Positions 41,870 to 51,395 of a DNA stretch of 64,000 bases are shown piece by piece (position 1 is the first letter of the stretch; each line of letters opens with the position of its first letter). The position numbers and the translations under genes were made by a program. Source of the stretch: Neobacillus sp. PS3-34 (GTDB lineage: Bacteria > Bacillota > Bacilli > Bacillales > Cytobacillaceae); the NCBI RefSeq assembly GCF_030915465.1, contig NZ_CP133267.1, positions 806,001 to 870,000 of the forward strand, read 5' to 3'. Under the pieces are notes generated by a model. It was not told the origin of the DNA. It was given only the letters and a program-made list of their open reading frames with translations, and ran no database searches.

Positions 41870-42511
41870 TTATTCGATTTTTGTTATCTGTGTGGAAGAA
41901 ATGCTAGTATTGCCTTCATCATTTAGCTGGAAAAGTGTTTTTCCATCTTTAAAAGAAACTGATTTTACAATTGCTGTTTTTTCTTCTTTCGCATCATTCA
42001 AAAAAGTTACCGTTTTACCAATCAGCATTGAAGATTGCAATAGCTGGCTGTCTTTAGACGACTCGTTGATTTGTGATACATTTCCAGGTTCAAGAGTTGT
42101 CCCATCCTCAAGGGTAAAGAGGACTTTATCTTCTTTAAATTGTACAGAAGCAACCTTGCCAGTCCCTGATTGAACTGCCGGAGCACCTGAACCTCCCTCT
42201 GAGTCTAGGATCTTATGCCAGGTGATTTCCTTTCCAACAAATTGATTGTAGGCGATCAGCTTGTTTTGCTGCTCCAAAGTAACAAACTGGTCAATGGATT
42301 TTCCCATATTGGTGATCTGCTCAAGTGTTGAAAAAGTAGCCATCTGGGCAACAAAGTCTTTATCCTGCAAAGGATTTAATGGATCCTGATTCTGAAGCTG
42401 GGTCATAAGGATTTTTAAAAAATCATCCTTCCCTAAAGAACCGTTTCCCGCTTTTCTTGTTTGATTTTGAACCGTTTTTAATAATAATGACGAATCGATT
42501 GAATTTGCCAT
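41870..42511 (-). CDS. flgD: hook cap / hook assembly protein FlgD
   Basis: Scaffold that caps the growing hook. N-terminal signature LGKDDFLKILMTQLQNQDPLNPLQDKDFVAQMATFSTLEQITNM (about residues 23-68), then a variable C-terminal part with FVGKEITWHK. 213 aa; longer than the 140 of B. subtilis YlxG. Between fliK (8 bp) and the TIGR02530 gene. Confidence 0.94.
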   Translation of the reverse strand: MANSIDSSLLLKTVQNQTRKAGNGSLGKDDFLKILMTQLQNQDPLNPLQDKDFVAQMATFSTLEQITNMGKSIDQFVTLEQQNKLIAYNQFVGKEITWHKILDSEGGSGAPAVQSGTGKVASVQFKEDKVLFTLEDGTTLEPGNVSQINESSKDSQLLQSSMLIGKTVTFLNDAKEEKTAIVKSVSFKDGKTLFQLNDEGNTSISSTQITKIE

Positions 42512-42519
42512 CTAATCAC

Positions 42520-43809
42520 CTACGCTTCCATATTTACAAGTGCTTCTTCCAATGAGTTAGTAAAATCCTGTTTGTTTTGCCGGTCGTTTTCTTCCCGCTC
42601 CTGCTGCCCATTTTGCTGTTGTTGAGGATTATGCTGCTGATCACGGTTAAAGAATCGTTCCTGCTGGTTGAATTGCTGTGCTATTTCGATTCGTTCCACA
42701 TGGATATTCTGAGCGGCAAATGCCTGTTTCAGACCGTTTAGATGGGATTCAAGTGCATCCTTGGCATTTCCTGTGGTCGTTAATATCCTTGCTATTATGG
42801 CTTGATCTTTTTGTATCAGTTCAACTCTTAAGGAACCCAAATGTTCAGGATTTAAATTAATAAGAAGTTTTTGCATACCACCTGCTTTTACCAATTGGCC
42901 TTTGGAAAGTATTGTTTCAAACTGCTGTATTAACTGGTCTGTAGTAACCGGCTTCCCGTTATTTTGAAGCATCAAGGTGAGCTGCTCCGCTTTTGGCATC
43001 TGATGTTGGAATACAGATGTGCCCGTTATTTGTCCTAGGGAATTTTCTGTTCCAGTAGAATTGTCTAAAGATGAAACATTCAACTTATCTTTTTGTAAAG
43101 TATTTTGGTTTAGCTCTCCAACTACCCGGGTAAATGTAGTCTGGAGAAATTCCAACTTTATGGATGCTTTAGTTGAAACAGCATTTGATTCCAGAACTTT
43201 CTTGACGTCGGTTAAAAGATTTGTGAGCTTTTTGGCTCCTGTCAAATTATCCTGACTGTTGCCTATTAGTTCGAGCAGCTTAACTGCTTTCACAAACACA
43301 GGCAGGTCTCCATTAAGAGATGCAGTAAGCTTTTCCTGCGGCATTGCTATCAGTCCTGCCAACAAGTTGGCAACTGAATCTATTAAGCTATCCTGCTTCG
43401 ATGCATCACCCATTGGTTCAGAATTAAACCCATCTTGCAGTTTTGACCCGACTTCTTGCGGTAAGGAACCAGTTAATGATTTTATCAGTTCATCCCATTT
43501 TGCATCGGTAATACCCAGATAGTTTTTTACCATCTTCAGAACATCCGCATTCGCATTCCCCATCACCTGGTCCTGCATTGCAGATCCTCCGTCAAACTCT
43601 TGTAAGCTATTAATTCCAAGAAAAGAAAGTAAATCGCTCACATCCTGCTGAGTACTTTCTTGTTGCTTGCCCAATTTCTGTGTATCTTTTGCCTTCCCAC
43701 CATCCTGAAGGGCTTGAAATAGTCTTGAAAAATCCTTCTTGCCTGTGTTCGTTTTATCTTGGGAAGCAGCTGCCACTGTATTTACATATCCTAATCCGCC
43801 AATTTTCAA
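42520..43809 (-). CDS. fliK: hook-length control protein FliK
   Basis: Secreted ruler that signals FlhB to switch substrates. A low-conservation N-terminal and middle part, then the Flg_hook C-terminal domain (LINLNPEHLGSLRVELIQKDQAIIARILTTTGNAKDALESHLNGLKQAFAAQNIHVERIEI, about residues 335-395), ending in a Gln/Asn-rich tail. The TTG at 43809 is taken as the start: GGAGGTGG is 4-5 bases before it, whereas an upstream TTG at 43827 precedes that site. Confidence 0.92.
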   Translation of the reverse strand: MKIGGLGYVNTVAAASQDKTNTGKKDFSRLFQALQDGGKAKDTQKLGKQQESTQQDVSDLLSFLGINSLQEFDGGSAMQDQVMGNANADVLKMVKNYLGITDAKWDELIKSLTGSLPQEVGSKLQDGFNSEPMGDASKQDSLIDSVANLLAGLIAMPQEKLTASLNGDLPVFVKAVKLLELIGNSQDNLTGAKKLTNLLTDVKKVLESNAVSTKASIKLEFLQTTFTRVVGELNQNTLQKDKLNVSSLDNSTGTENSLGQITGTSVFQHQMPKAEQLTLMLQNNGKPVTTDQLIQQFETILSKGQLVKAGGMQKLLINLNPEHLGSLRVELIQKDQAIIARILTTTGNAKDALESHLNGLKQAFAAQNIHVERIEIAQQFNQQERFFNRDQQHNPQQQQNGQQEREENDRQNKQDFTNSLEEALVNMEA

Positions 43810-43865
43810 TTTTCCACCTCCTTTCAAGCTTTAAAATCTTTCATGCTGTTATCTTTCTTCCTTGA

Positions 43866-44480
43866 TTAAGGTGTTTGTCCATCGGTGTTTTCATTTTGAT
43901 TTGTGAGAAGCTCTGTAAATCTTGCCGCCTGAGCTGGCTGCATGTTTTCCATGATACCAGCCAGTGTTTCAGGTTTTATATTGGTTAATATTTTTAATGC
44001 CTGCTCGTCAGACATTTTTGAAATAATTGGAGCTGATTTTTTAACAGACATCGTTTCATAAGTCCGTATAATATCCTTAAAAGCGCGTTTATTATCTTCC
44101 TGAATAGCCAATAAATTATCTATTTCCTGCTGAAGACGTTCCTTTTCAAGCTGGTCGCGATCGATATTTCGGTCTTTGTCTTCCATTTGGTTTTTTAGCT
44201 GTTCAATTTTTGCCTCACGGTCCTTGATCTGCCCTTCAAGTCCCATTAAATCCTTTTCGTATTGTTTTGTGCTTTTCGTGCTGCTTTCATCAAACACATT
44301 ACTGATTATGGGAAGCTTGCTGCCGTACTCCTTTGCGGCTTCAAAAACATTAATACCGGCAAAGGTCATCACTACAAGTCCTACTGTAATCGCAAAGAGC
44401 AGTGGAATGAACACAACGAATATAAACCATTGAAAAGGACTATATTTGCTTGTCTCTTTTTCTTCCAATGTTTTTACCAT
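43866..44480 (-). CDS. ylxF: YlxF / MotE-like MgtE_N domain protein
   Basis: Membrane-anchored chaperone-like protein of the fla/che operon. A transmembrane segment at about residues 18-42 (WFIFVVFIPLLFAITVGLVVMTF), a long coiled coil (about 75-130) and a C-terminal MgtE_N-type domain (ISKMSDEQALKILTNIKPETLAGIMENMQPAQAARFTELL). Related proteins support motor stability in alpha-proteobacteria (MotE). 204 aa, between fliJ and fliK. Confidence 0.88.
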   Translation of the reverse strand: MVKTLEEKETSKYSPFQWFIFVVFIPLLFAITVGLVVMTFAGINVFEAAKEYGSKLPIISNVFDESSTKSTKQYEKDLMGLEGQIKDREAKIEQLKNQMEDKDRNIDRDQLEKERLQQEIDNLLAIQEDNKRAFKDIIRTYETMSVKKSAPIISKMSDEQALKILTNIKPETLAGIMENMQPAQAARFTELLTNQNENTDGQTP

Positions 44481-44488
44481 CCTGTCAC

Positions 44489-44932
44489 CTAATTCCCGCG
44501 GTTCATATACTGCTGAATCGAAATATCATCCATCTGCTGGCCTTCCATATACCTTAAGCCTGCTTTATAAATCAAAAAATCTTTTTCTTTAATTTTTTCG
44601 TATTTTTTTACTTCAACGTTCTTCTCCATCAGTTTTTCCTGATAAAAATTCATTCTACCCCGTGCATTGACTACCATTTTTTGATAATGGTCAATTGTTT
44701 TTTCTAGATTAAGCAAGAAGTGCTGATGATGTCTGATTTCCTGAATCGGCAGTCCATTTTCCAGCTTTGAATTTTGAAAGGACTGCATATCTTCTTTTTT
44801 CTTCAGGAGCTCGTACAATTTTCCCGCCGTTTCCTCAAACTTTTGCATTGCTTCATTAAAGAAATTAAGGGCTTCGTCCTTTTCTTTCTCTTTAATATGA
44901 AGGATTTTATCAAATTTATATTGGTAAACCAT
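44489..44932 (-). CDS. fliJ: flagellar export chaperone FliJ
   Basis: Coiled-coil stalk of the FliHIJ export ATPase. About 147 aa, nearly all helical and charged, starting MVYQYKFDKILHIKEKEKDEALN and ending MEGQQMDDISIQQYMNRGN, as in Bacillus FliJ. ATG 44932 is preferred to the GTG at 44944: AAAGGTGAG precedes it and the N-terminus fits relatives. It begins just after the repaired fliI stop. Confidence 0.92.
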   Translation of the reverse strand: MVYQYKFDKILHIKEKEKDEALNFFNEAMQKFEETAGKLYELLKKKEDMQSFQNSKLENGLPIQEIRHHQHFLLNLEKTIDHYQKMVVNARGRMNFYQEKLMEKNVEVKKYEKIKEKDFLIYKAGLRYMEGQQMDDISIQQYMNRGN

Positions 44933-44936
44933 TGGC

Positions 44937-46252
44937 CTACTCACCTTTTTCTATTAAATGAAATAATCGGTCAATACTATTATCCATGGAGACCTTTTCA
45001 TCGGTCGACTGCTTAAGAAATGAAAGAATATGAGGGTAAAGCCGGATAGCTTCATCGATTTCCATGGAAGAACCTTTTTTGTAGGCCCAATATTTATTAA
45101 ATCCTCTGAGTTGATATAAATGCTTAACAAATCTCGAAGCCTTTCGGCTGCTCTTGCATGTTCAGGTGCCACAATATGGTTCATAATCCGGCTAATGCTC
45201 TTTAATACATTTACTGCTGGATATTGCCCTTTGTTGGCCAAATCACGGTCTAGAACGAAGTGCCCGTCCAAAATTCCACGAACCGTATCTGCAATCGGTT
45301 CATTCATGTCATCTCCATCGACAAGAACAGTATAAAAAGCAGTAATCGATCCGTTCGGATTCGTACCAGTACGTTCCAAAAGCTTTGGAAGGATTGAAAA
45401 TACAGAAGGTGTATACCCTTTAGTTGTTGGAGGTTCACCAATGGCGAGGCCCACTTCACGCTGTGCCATGGCAACACGGGTCACTGAGTCCATCATCAGC
45501 ATGACATTCAATCCTTTGTCGCGAAAATATTCAGCAATTGCAGTAGCCGTAAATGCACCTTTAATTCTCATCAGCGCAGGCTGGTCAGAAGTAGCAACAA
45601 CCACAATTGATCTTTGCAGGCCTTCTTCACCAAGGTCCCGTTCAATGAATTCCCTGACTTCTCGTCCGCGTTCACCAATCAGTGCAATAACATTTAAATC
45701 TGCCTTTGTATTCCTGGCAATCATGCCAAGGAGTGTACTTTTTCCAACTCCACTTCCGGCAAAAATACCTACCCGCTGTCCATTTCCTACTGTCAGCAGA
45801 CTATCAATCATCCTGACACCAACTTCGATTGGTTCATCAATTGGCGGCCTCTGCATTGGATTGGGAGGTGCCTGCTCCGTCGGTACGGCGGTAAGCCCTT
45901 TGGGAAGAAGCGATCCATCCAAAGGTTTCCCAAGTGAATCAATAACACTGCCAATCAGTGCTGAACCGACCTTTACCTCCAGCGGTTTTGACGCGGCTTC
46001 CACCAGGCTTCCCGGAGAGATATCATGCACAGTGGTATAGGGCATTAAAATGATATTTTCTTCCCTAAAACCGACTACTTCAGCAATTATTTTCCGCTTC
46101 TGTGCATTACCCACATAGATGAAACAAACATCACCAATTGAGCTTTCAGGTCCCTGGGATTCAATCATCAACCCCACAACCCTTTTTACTCTTCCATATC
46201 TTTTAAATGTATCAAGCTGGTCGATATGCTCAATCAGGTCAGCAGCCTTCAT
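44937..46252 (-). CDS. fliI: flagellar export ATPase FliI (apparent frameshift near the C-terminus)
   Basis: F1-beta-like ATPase energising export. Walker A GIFAGSGVGKSTLLGM near residue 160, GERGREVREFIERDLG, Walker B LNVMLMMDSVTRVA, and a catalytic EVGLAIGEPPTTKGYTPSVFS stretch. Near 45084-45088 the G run before GGCC is one short; repair gives DLINIGAYKKGSSMEIDEAIRLYPHIL and ends FHLIEKGE at 44937. Repaired length 438 aa, identical to B. subtilis. It overlaps the fliH stop (ATGA). Confidence 0.94.
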
Positions 46253-47022
46253 GCCCCTTCACTCTCCAGCAATTCGATTAGTTTATTTTTAATTTCCTCC
46301 AGCTGGCTGTCAATACTGGCATCAATTCGTCCATTCGCAGACTCGATAATGCAATCCATCTCTGAAAGTTCTTCATCTGGATAAATATAAAAGTCGAGTT
46401 CCTTCGGAAACAAGGCTATCAATTCATCCTTTTGCGATAATAAGAACCCATAATGGACAGGATTCACATGGAGCTGGACTTCCCGATAATCTCTTGCTTC
46501 CTTTAATGCCCGTTTAACGATGAGAAAGAAATCTTCCTCTTTTTCCACCACTTTTTTTCCCAAAATACTGGCAGCCGTCTTTATGCCCAGCTCCAGGATG
46601 GTCTTTTCTGCTTTTTCTATCTGTTTTTGATAGTCTTCCTTCGATTGCTCTACTACTTGCTTAGCCATTGTAATAATATCTTCAAAATCTTTATGTCCAG
46701 CTACCCTTCCTTCTTCCAGCCCTAGCTGGAATCCGGATTCACGAGCTTGCTCTTCTAGCTCCCTTTTCTTCTGTTCCCAATTGTCCTGTTCAACTGCAAT
46801 TTGCTCACGTAACGACTGAACATGAATGGCTGCTTCCTGCATCATCATATCAGCCTGAGTCCGAGCTTTTGAGAGCATGTCATTTTCAAATGATTCAGCC
46901 AGGTACAATTCCTCCTGGCCTTCCACCCGAGGCAGGTCAACCATCTTAATTCCTATCACCCTTTGTTCTGTTTGTGCAGCGTTTGCCCACTGTGATTTGA
47001 TTAACCTAGACAATGATATCAT
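46249..47022 (-). CDS. fliH: flagellar export regulator FliH
   Basis: Stator-like regulator of FliI. A long charged helix (about residues 60-150) with GxxxG-like pattern ARESGFQLGLEEGRVAGHKDFE, then the V-ATPase subunit E-like C-terminal domain (TAASILGKKVVEKEEDFFLIVKRALKEARDYREVQLHVNPVHY). Start is ATG 47022 or TTG 47013 (MSRLIKSQW); the GGAGGGG site fits the TTG slightly better. The start lies inside the end of fliG. Confidence 0.9.
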   Translation of the reverse strand: MISLSRLIKSQWANAAQTEQRVIGIKMVDLPRVEGQEELYLAESFENDMLSKARTQADMMMQEAAIHVQSLREQIAVEQDNWEQKKRELEEQARESGFQLGLEEGRVAGHKDFEDIITMAKQVVEQSKEDYQKQIEKAEKTILELGIKTAASILGKKVVEKEEDFFLIVKRALKEARDYREVQLHVNPVHYGFLLSQKDELIALFPKELDFYIYPDEELSEMDCIIESANGRIDASIDSQLEEIKNKLIELLESEGA

Positions 47023-48022
47023 CCCCTCCACCGCGGGCAACAACGATCTCTCCTGCATCTTCTAAACGGCGGATAATGGATACAATGCGTGTTTGCGCTT
47101 CCTCAACATCACGCAGCCTTACAGGGCCCATATACTCCATCTCATCTTTAAAGGTCTCAACCATTCTGGAAGACATATTTCTAAAGACGATATCTTTAAC
47201 CTCATCACTTGATACTTTAAGCGAAAGCTTAAGGTCTTCATTTTCACATTCCCTAATGACTCTTTGAATGGCTCTGTTATCAAGTGTGACAATATCTTCA
47301 AATACAAACATTCTCTTCTTGATTTCTTCGGCAAGCTCCGGATCCTGTATTTCCAGGGCGTCGAGGATCGTTCTCTCAGTTGATCTGTCAACACCACTTA
47401 ATACTTCAACTACTGCTTCAATGCCGCCAGTCTGTGTATAATCTTGGGTAACGGTAGCAGAAAGCTTTCTTTCAAGGATCTGCTCCACTTCGTTAATAAT
47501 TTCCGGAGAGGTACTGTCCATGACAGCAATTCTTCTGGCCACATCTGCCTGCATTTCATGAGGTAGTTCCGACAGAATTTGACCAGCCTGTGCTGAATCA
47601 AGATAAGATAATATCAATGCAATCGTCTGAGGATGCTCACTTTGAATGAAATTCAGAATTTGTGCTGGATCTGCTTTTCTTGCAAAATCAAATGGACGAA
47701 CCTGAAGTGAAGATGTTAATCGATTAATGATGATAGAAGCTTGTTCAGCTCCAAGCGCCTTTTCTAGTACCGTTTTGGCATATCCAATCCCTCCCTGGGA
47801 AATATAATCCTGGGCGAGTGCAATATTGTGGAATTCCTCAAGGATTTCCTCTTTTGATTGTGACTCTACTTTTTTAACACCAGAAATTTCCAGTGTAAGC
47901 TTTTCGATTTCCTCTTCATTTAAATGCTTGTAAACCGAAGCAGACACATCTAGGCCGAGAGAAATCAGAAGAATGGCTGCTTTTTGCTTACCTGTTAGGT
48001 CTTTATTTTCTTTCTTTGCCAT
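47006..48022 (-). CDS. fliG: flagellar motor switch protein FliG
   Basis: C-ring protein that interacts with the stator and generates torque. N-terminal MS-ring-binding domain (LTGKQKAAILLISLGLDVSASVYKHL), middle domain with EHPQT motif (NFIQSEHPQTIALILSYL), and C-terminal torque helix (VIRECENEDLKLSLKVSSDEVKDIVFRNMSSRM). 338 aa, same as B. subtilis. A GGGCCC at 47124-47129 is read without error here. Confidence 0.96.
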   Translation of the reverse strand: MAKKENKDLTGKQKAAILLISLGLDVSASVYKHLNEEEIEKLTLEISGVKKVESQSKEEILEEFHNIALAQDYISQGGIGYAKTVLEKALGAEQASIIINRLTSSLQVRPFDFARKADPAQILNFIQSEHPQTIALILSYLDSAQAGQILSELPHEMQADVARRIAVMDSTSPEIINEVEQILERKLSATVTQDYTQTGGIEAVVEVLSGVDRSTERTILDALEIQDPELAEEIKKRMFVFEDIVTLDNRAIQRVIRECENEDLKLSLKVSSDEVKDIVFRNMSSRMVETFKDEMEYMGPVRLRDVEEAQTRIVSIIRRLEDAGEIVVARGGGDDIIV

Positions 48023-48039
48023 TATTCAGCCTCCTTTAA

Positions 48040-49631
48040 TTAATCCTCAGCAATCCAAGTACGAAGCAGCTTCGCAAAATCCTCAGGTTTTTCTTTTGCC
48101 ATCTTTTCCAATTGCTTTCTCCGCAGAGAGTTTTCAGTTTCCTGTTCATTGTTTACGTCAGGAACAAAAATAGGTTCTGAAGCAACGCTTGCCATTTCCT
48201 GTTCCTCTTGTTGTTTCTTACGGGAACGCATAAATAAAATTAATAACAGGATAATAATTGCTAACAATACACCGCCAACTGCATATATCCACCAAGGGAT
48301 TGATAGCTGTGTTGATTCGGCAAATTTAATTTTTCCGTTGAAGGGCTGGACTGAAACCAGGATTTTATTCTGAATGGCTGCATCCGTTAAATCGGTGCCT
48401 TCCTTCTTATCTATAGTAGTCCGGACAATCGTACCTAACATTTTGGTGATATCATCCACCCTAGCCTGAGGAAGCGAAGTTGGATCATTTGGTTTAGGCG
48501 GTTCTACCATTACCTGGATTCCAAGGTCCCTTACCTTATAAGGGCTTTCAGATATTTGTTTTTTAATGCGGTTGACTTCATAATTCATTTTTTCTTCTAT
48601 TTTTTCATAATCACCATCGGAACTGCTTCCATCAGCAGCATAGGTCGATCCCGGTGTATCCCCTGAAGTTTCAGCAGCTGGCGTTCCTTTTGCGGCTGCG
48701 CCTTTCCCGGTAAATGTTTCCGTTATCTTTTGTGCGCTAATGGCAATTCCCTTCATATTTTCCTTATCCACTGGTTCGACGAGATTTTCTTCTCTATTTT
48801 CCTGGGTGTAATCGATATCGGCTGTTACAGACACCACAACTTTATCCTGGCCCATCAATGTGCCGAGCATGCTTTGAACCTGGCGCTGAACATCCCGTTC
48901 AATTTGTTTTTTAATTTCGTTCTGTGCAGTAAAGGAATTTCCAGGAATAGAATTTTTTTCATTATTTAGGTCAAAATACTCAAAATATTGGTTCATGATG
49001 ACGATATTATCTGTAGGAAGGTTTGGTACACTTTTAGAAACCAACTGATAAAGTGATTTAATTTGCTCGTCCCTGAATTGGTATCCCGGTTTCGTGTTCA
49101 AAACAATCGACGCGGATGCTGATTCATTTTTATCACTGACAAAAATTCCTTTTTCAGGAAGGTTAATCATTACCTTTGCATCCTGTACCCCGTCAATTCC
49201 CTTTATTAAATTGGCAAGCTCTGTTTGCATCGCATCAAGCTTAATTACTCCAAATTCTTTATCGGTCGTTCCAAGGCCAGCATTTTGACTAAAAAAAGAA
49301 TAATCGATATTTCCTGATTTAGGCAGGCCTCTGCCGCAAGTTCTACCTTAAGGGAGTCCGCTTGATCTTCTGGAACTTTGATTGTCGTTCCCCCATCTGC
49401 GATTTCAGATTGAATTCCTTTGGAATCCAGGCTTTGTTTGATGGTGCCCGTTTCCGTGGGCGAAAGATTGCTATAAAGCGGAACTAGTGTGGTCCTCCCG
49501 GCAAAATAAGAAGAAATGCCGATGACAAGAGCAATTAGTAAAAATGAGCCGATATAAATTGTTTTTTGTTTTTTGGTCTGACCGGACCAAAAGCTATTTA
49601 ACCTATTTATATAATTCTTAACTGATTCCAT
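48040..49631 (-). CDS. fliF: MS-ring protein FliF (one apparent frameshift)
   Basis: Membrane base plate of the flagellum. N-terminal transmembrane segment (IYIGSFLLIALVIGISSYFAG, about 25-45), the secretin-like domains, and a second transmembrane segment near residue 445 (WWIYAVGGVLLAIIILLLILF), then the FliG-binding tail. At 49326-49329 GGCC is preceded by one G too few; repair gives LAAEGLPKSGNIDYSFFSQNAGLGTTDKEFGVIKLDAMQTELA. 530 aa (536 in B. subtilis). Confidence 0.94.
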
Positions 49632-49708
49632 CTTTTTCCCCCGGTTATTTGACTATTCTCATTGGCAGTTAATAACCGCTTTCCATAATGGTTTATAGCG
49701 ATAAACTA

Positions 49709-50020
49709 CTAAACTTGCATTCTCATTATTTCCTGGTAAGCCTCAATGACCTTGTTGCGAATTTCTAATGTAGCCTGCATTGTAATGCTGGCTTTTTGAG
49801 CAGAAATCATCACCTGGTGCAAATCTATATTTTCACCTTTGGCCAATTTATCGGTTAATTTATCCGATTCAAGCTGAGTTTCATTTACTTTATTAATTGA
49901 TTCCTTCAGTACGGACGCAAAACTATTCTGAGCTTCGAATGCTGTATTAGAATTGCTTGGTGTCTGGCTTGCTGCTGGTGCAAAAATCTGTCTGACAGAC
50001 GGAAAATTCACATTAACCAT
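49709..50020 (-). CDS. fliE: MS-ring/rod junction protein FliE
   Basis: Connects the MS ring to the rod; first rod-type substrate. 103 aa with the family pattern NSFASVLKESINKVNETQLESDKLTDKLAKGENIDLHQVMISAQKASITMQATLEIRNKVIEAYQEIMRMQV. Between flgC and fliF, the usual place. Confidence 0.95.
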   Translation of the reverse strand: MVNVNFPSVRQIFAPAASQTPSNSNTAFEAQNSFASVLKESINKVNETQLESDKLTDKLAKGENIDLHQVMISAQKASITMQATLEIRNKVIEAYQEIMRMQV

Positions 50021-50033
50021 TTATTTTCACCCT

Positions 50034-50519
50034 TTATTTTCCTAATTCTAGCGCTTTCATCATCATGCTCTTTGATGCATTAAAGACTGTTACGTTAGCC
50101 TCATAAGAGCGTGTAGCGCTGATTAAATCGACCATTTCGCGAAGTGGATCGACGTTTGGAAGCTCAACATAACCATCCTTGTTAGCGTCCGGATGCTCCG
50201 GATCGTATACCATTTTAAACGGCGTTTTCTTGTCTTCTTCTATTTTGGATACTTTGACTCCACCACCTGCGTTGCCATTGTTCATGGCGACATTTAGGAA
50301 GGAAGAAAAGGAGGAAGTTCCTTCTGGCTGGAATTCTACCGTTTTTCTGCGATATGGCTCCCAATAGCCCTTAATATATGTGCCATGATCCCATCTTCCC
50401 TTAATATATGTACCCCTTGTGGTATCGACATTTGCCATATTGGAGGAAATGACGTCCATCCTAAGCCGCTGTGCGGTCAGGGCTGAAGCAGTCGTATTCA
50501 TACTCTGAAATACCGACAT
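50034..50519 (-). CDS. flgC: proximal rod protein FlgC with a 10-residue tandem duplication
   Basis: Proximal rod subunit. N-terminal rod motif SVFQSMNTTASALTAQRLRMDVISSNMANVDTT and C-terminal VDPLREMVDLISATRSYEANVTVFNASKSMMMKALELGK are intact. 161 aa, about 10 more than usual; the excess is a tandem repeat just after VDTTR: GTYIKGRWDH followed by GTYIKGYWEP (residues 36-55). The reading frame is unbroken. Confidence 0.95.
   Translation of the reverse strand: MSVFQSMNTTASALTAQRLRMDVISSNMANVDTTRGTYIKGRWDHGTYIKGYWEPYRRKTVEFQPEGTSSFSSFLNVAMNNGNAGGGVKVSKIEEDKKTPFKMVYDPEHPDANKDGYVELPNVDPLREMVDLISATRSYEANVTVFNASKSMMMKALELGK
50355..50414 (-). repeat. 2 x 30-bp tandem duplication inside flgC
   Basis: Two adjacent 30-bp units share a 12-base core (ATATATTAAGGG and flanks) at 30-bp spacing and encode GTYIKG(R/Y)W(D/E)(H/P). 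The copies differ at several bases, so it is not a simple assembly copy of one read segment. Confidence 0.8.
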
Positions 50520-50521
50520 TT

Positions 50522-50914
50522 TTATTTCCCTCCTCTAATGACATTCTGTAATGTTGAGAACTTTCCATTTAACCGTTCAATTAGCGCATTGTAATAAATT
50601 TGATTTGTTGCAAGATTAGACATTTCTTTATCCATATCGACACTGTTGCCGTTATGGTTGTACTGAACATTTCTTTGAGTAATAATCCCCGTTGAACTGG
50701 AGGAACTATCGGAAAAATCTATATGCCTGTTATCTGTTCGATAGGTGTTAAACGAGGTATCAAGTTCATTCTGGAGAACCGCTTTAAAGCTTACATCCTT
50801 TGCTTTATAGTTAGGTGTGTCTACATTAGCAATATTCTGAGAAATAACCTTCTGTTTCAAGGATGAATAATCGAGCGCCCTTTCAAGGGTCGAAATATTT
50901 GAAAAAAGATTCAA
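50522..50914 (-). CDS. flgB: proximal rod protein FlgB
   Basis: First gene of the fla/che operon. Starting at TTG 50914, preceded by AGAGGTG at 5 bases, it reads MNLFSNISTLERALDYSSLKQKVISQNIANVDTPNYKAKDVSF, the conserved rod start; 130 aa is family length. The frame is open further upstream to 50983, but that part has no family similarity and lies across the leader palindrome. C-terminal LATNQIYYNALIERLNGKFSTLQNVIRGGK is typical. Confidence 0.93.
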   Translation of the reverse strand: MNLFSNISTLERALDYSSLKQKVISQNIANVDTPNYKAKDVSFKAVLQNELDTSFNTYRTDNRHIDFSDSSSSSTGIITQRNVQYNHNGNSVDMDKEMSNLATNQIYYNALIERLNGKFSTLQNVIRGGK

Positions 50915-50964
50915 AGGATACACCTCTTTGAGAAAAATGTAAAATAATGGAGATATATGAAGAT

Positions 50965-50984
50965 AATGTTCATTTTGTAACATT
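50965..50984. promoter_or_regulatory. palindrome at the expected fla/che transcription start
   Basis: AATGTT and AACATT arms separated by 8 bases lie from about +4 to +23 of the transcript predicted from the promoter at 50995-51023. A second palindrome, ATTAC-AATTA-GTAAT (50987-51001), covers the -10. Either could be an operator or, for the first, a leader hairpin. Neither fits the CodY consensus. Confidence 0.4.
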
Positions 50985-50994
50985 CTTATTACTA

Positions 50995-51023
50995 ATTGTA
51001 ATGAATCTGCAATAGTCTGTCTA
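50995..51023 (-). promoter_or_regulatory. sigma-A type promoter of the fla/che operon
   Basis: TAGACA (51023-51018), 17-base spacer, TACAAT (51000-50995) on the minus strand: 5 of 6 matches in both hexamers, about 80 bp upstream of flgB. I searched the rest of the 481-bp codY-flgB gap for a sigma-D promoter (TAAA-N15-GCCGATAT) and found none that was convincing; otherwise the gap holds only the codY terminator. Confidence 0.65.
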
Positions 51024-51337
51024 TGTAAAATCGTTTCATTTTTATCATTCCTTTGACCTATTTTGTCGGAATAAAATGGATTTTGTCCATATATTTACAG
51101 TGTTTCTCCCTATTTCACTGTTTTCCGAGCCGAAAGTGGCATAGCCAATCCAATTGTCGATTTATGTCTCTTCTTAATATTAATATATTTCTGTTAAAAC
51201 GCATTGGGTATAATGTCCTGATTTATCCTTGGAAATAAATTCCCAAACACCATCAAAGAATTCATATTCTTCAAAAACATTCAGTCGTTATTCGAAAAGC
51301 TTAGCATTAGAAATATCCCTTGTAAATTTAAAGAGAC

Positions 51338-51382
51338 AAAAAAACCCCCTCTGGATGACCTGCTTCCGGAGGGGGCTTTTTC
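51338..51382 (-). terminator. codY intrinsic terminator
   Basis: A CCCCCTC / GAGGGGG stem with a 17-base loop followed by seven T on the minus strand, just past the codY stop. The opposite strand also has a T run, so it could work in both directions. It separates codY from fla/che. Confidence 0.92.
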
Positions 51383-51395
51383 ATTACTTATTATT

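Noticed and set aside
50915..51337. CodY box or sigma-D promoter upstream of flgB
   Set aside because: No 15-mer close to AATTTTCWGAAAATT and no TAAA-N15-GCCGATAT with acceptable matches was found by eye on the minus strand.
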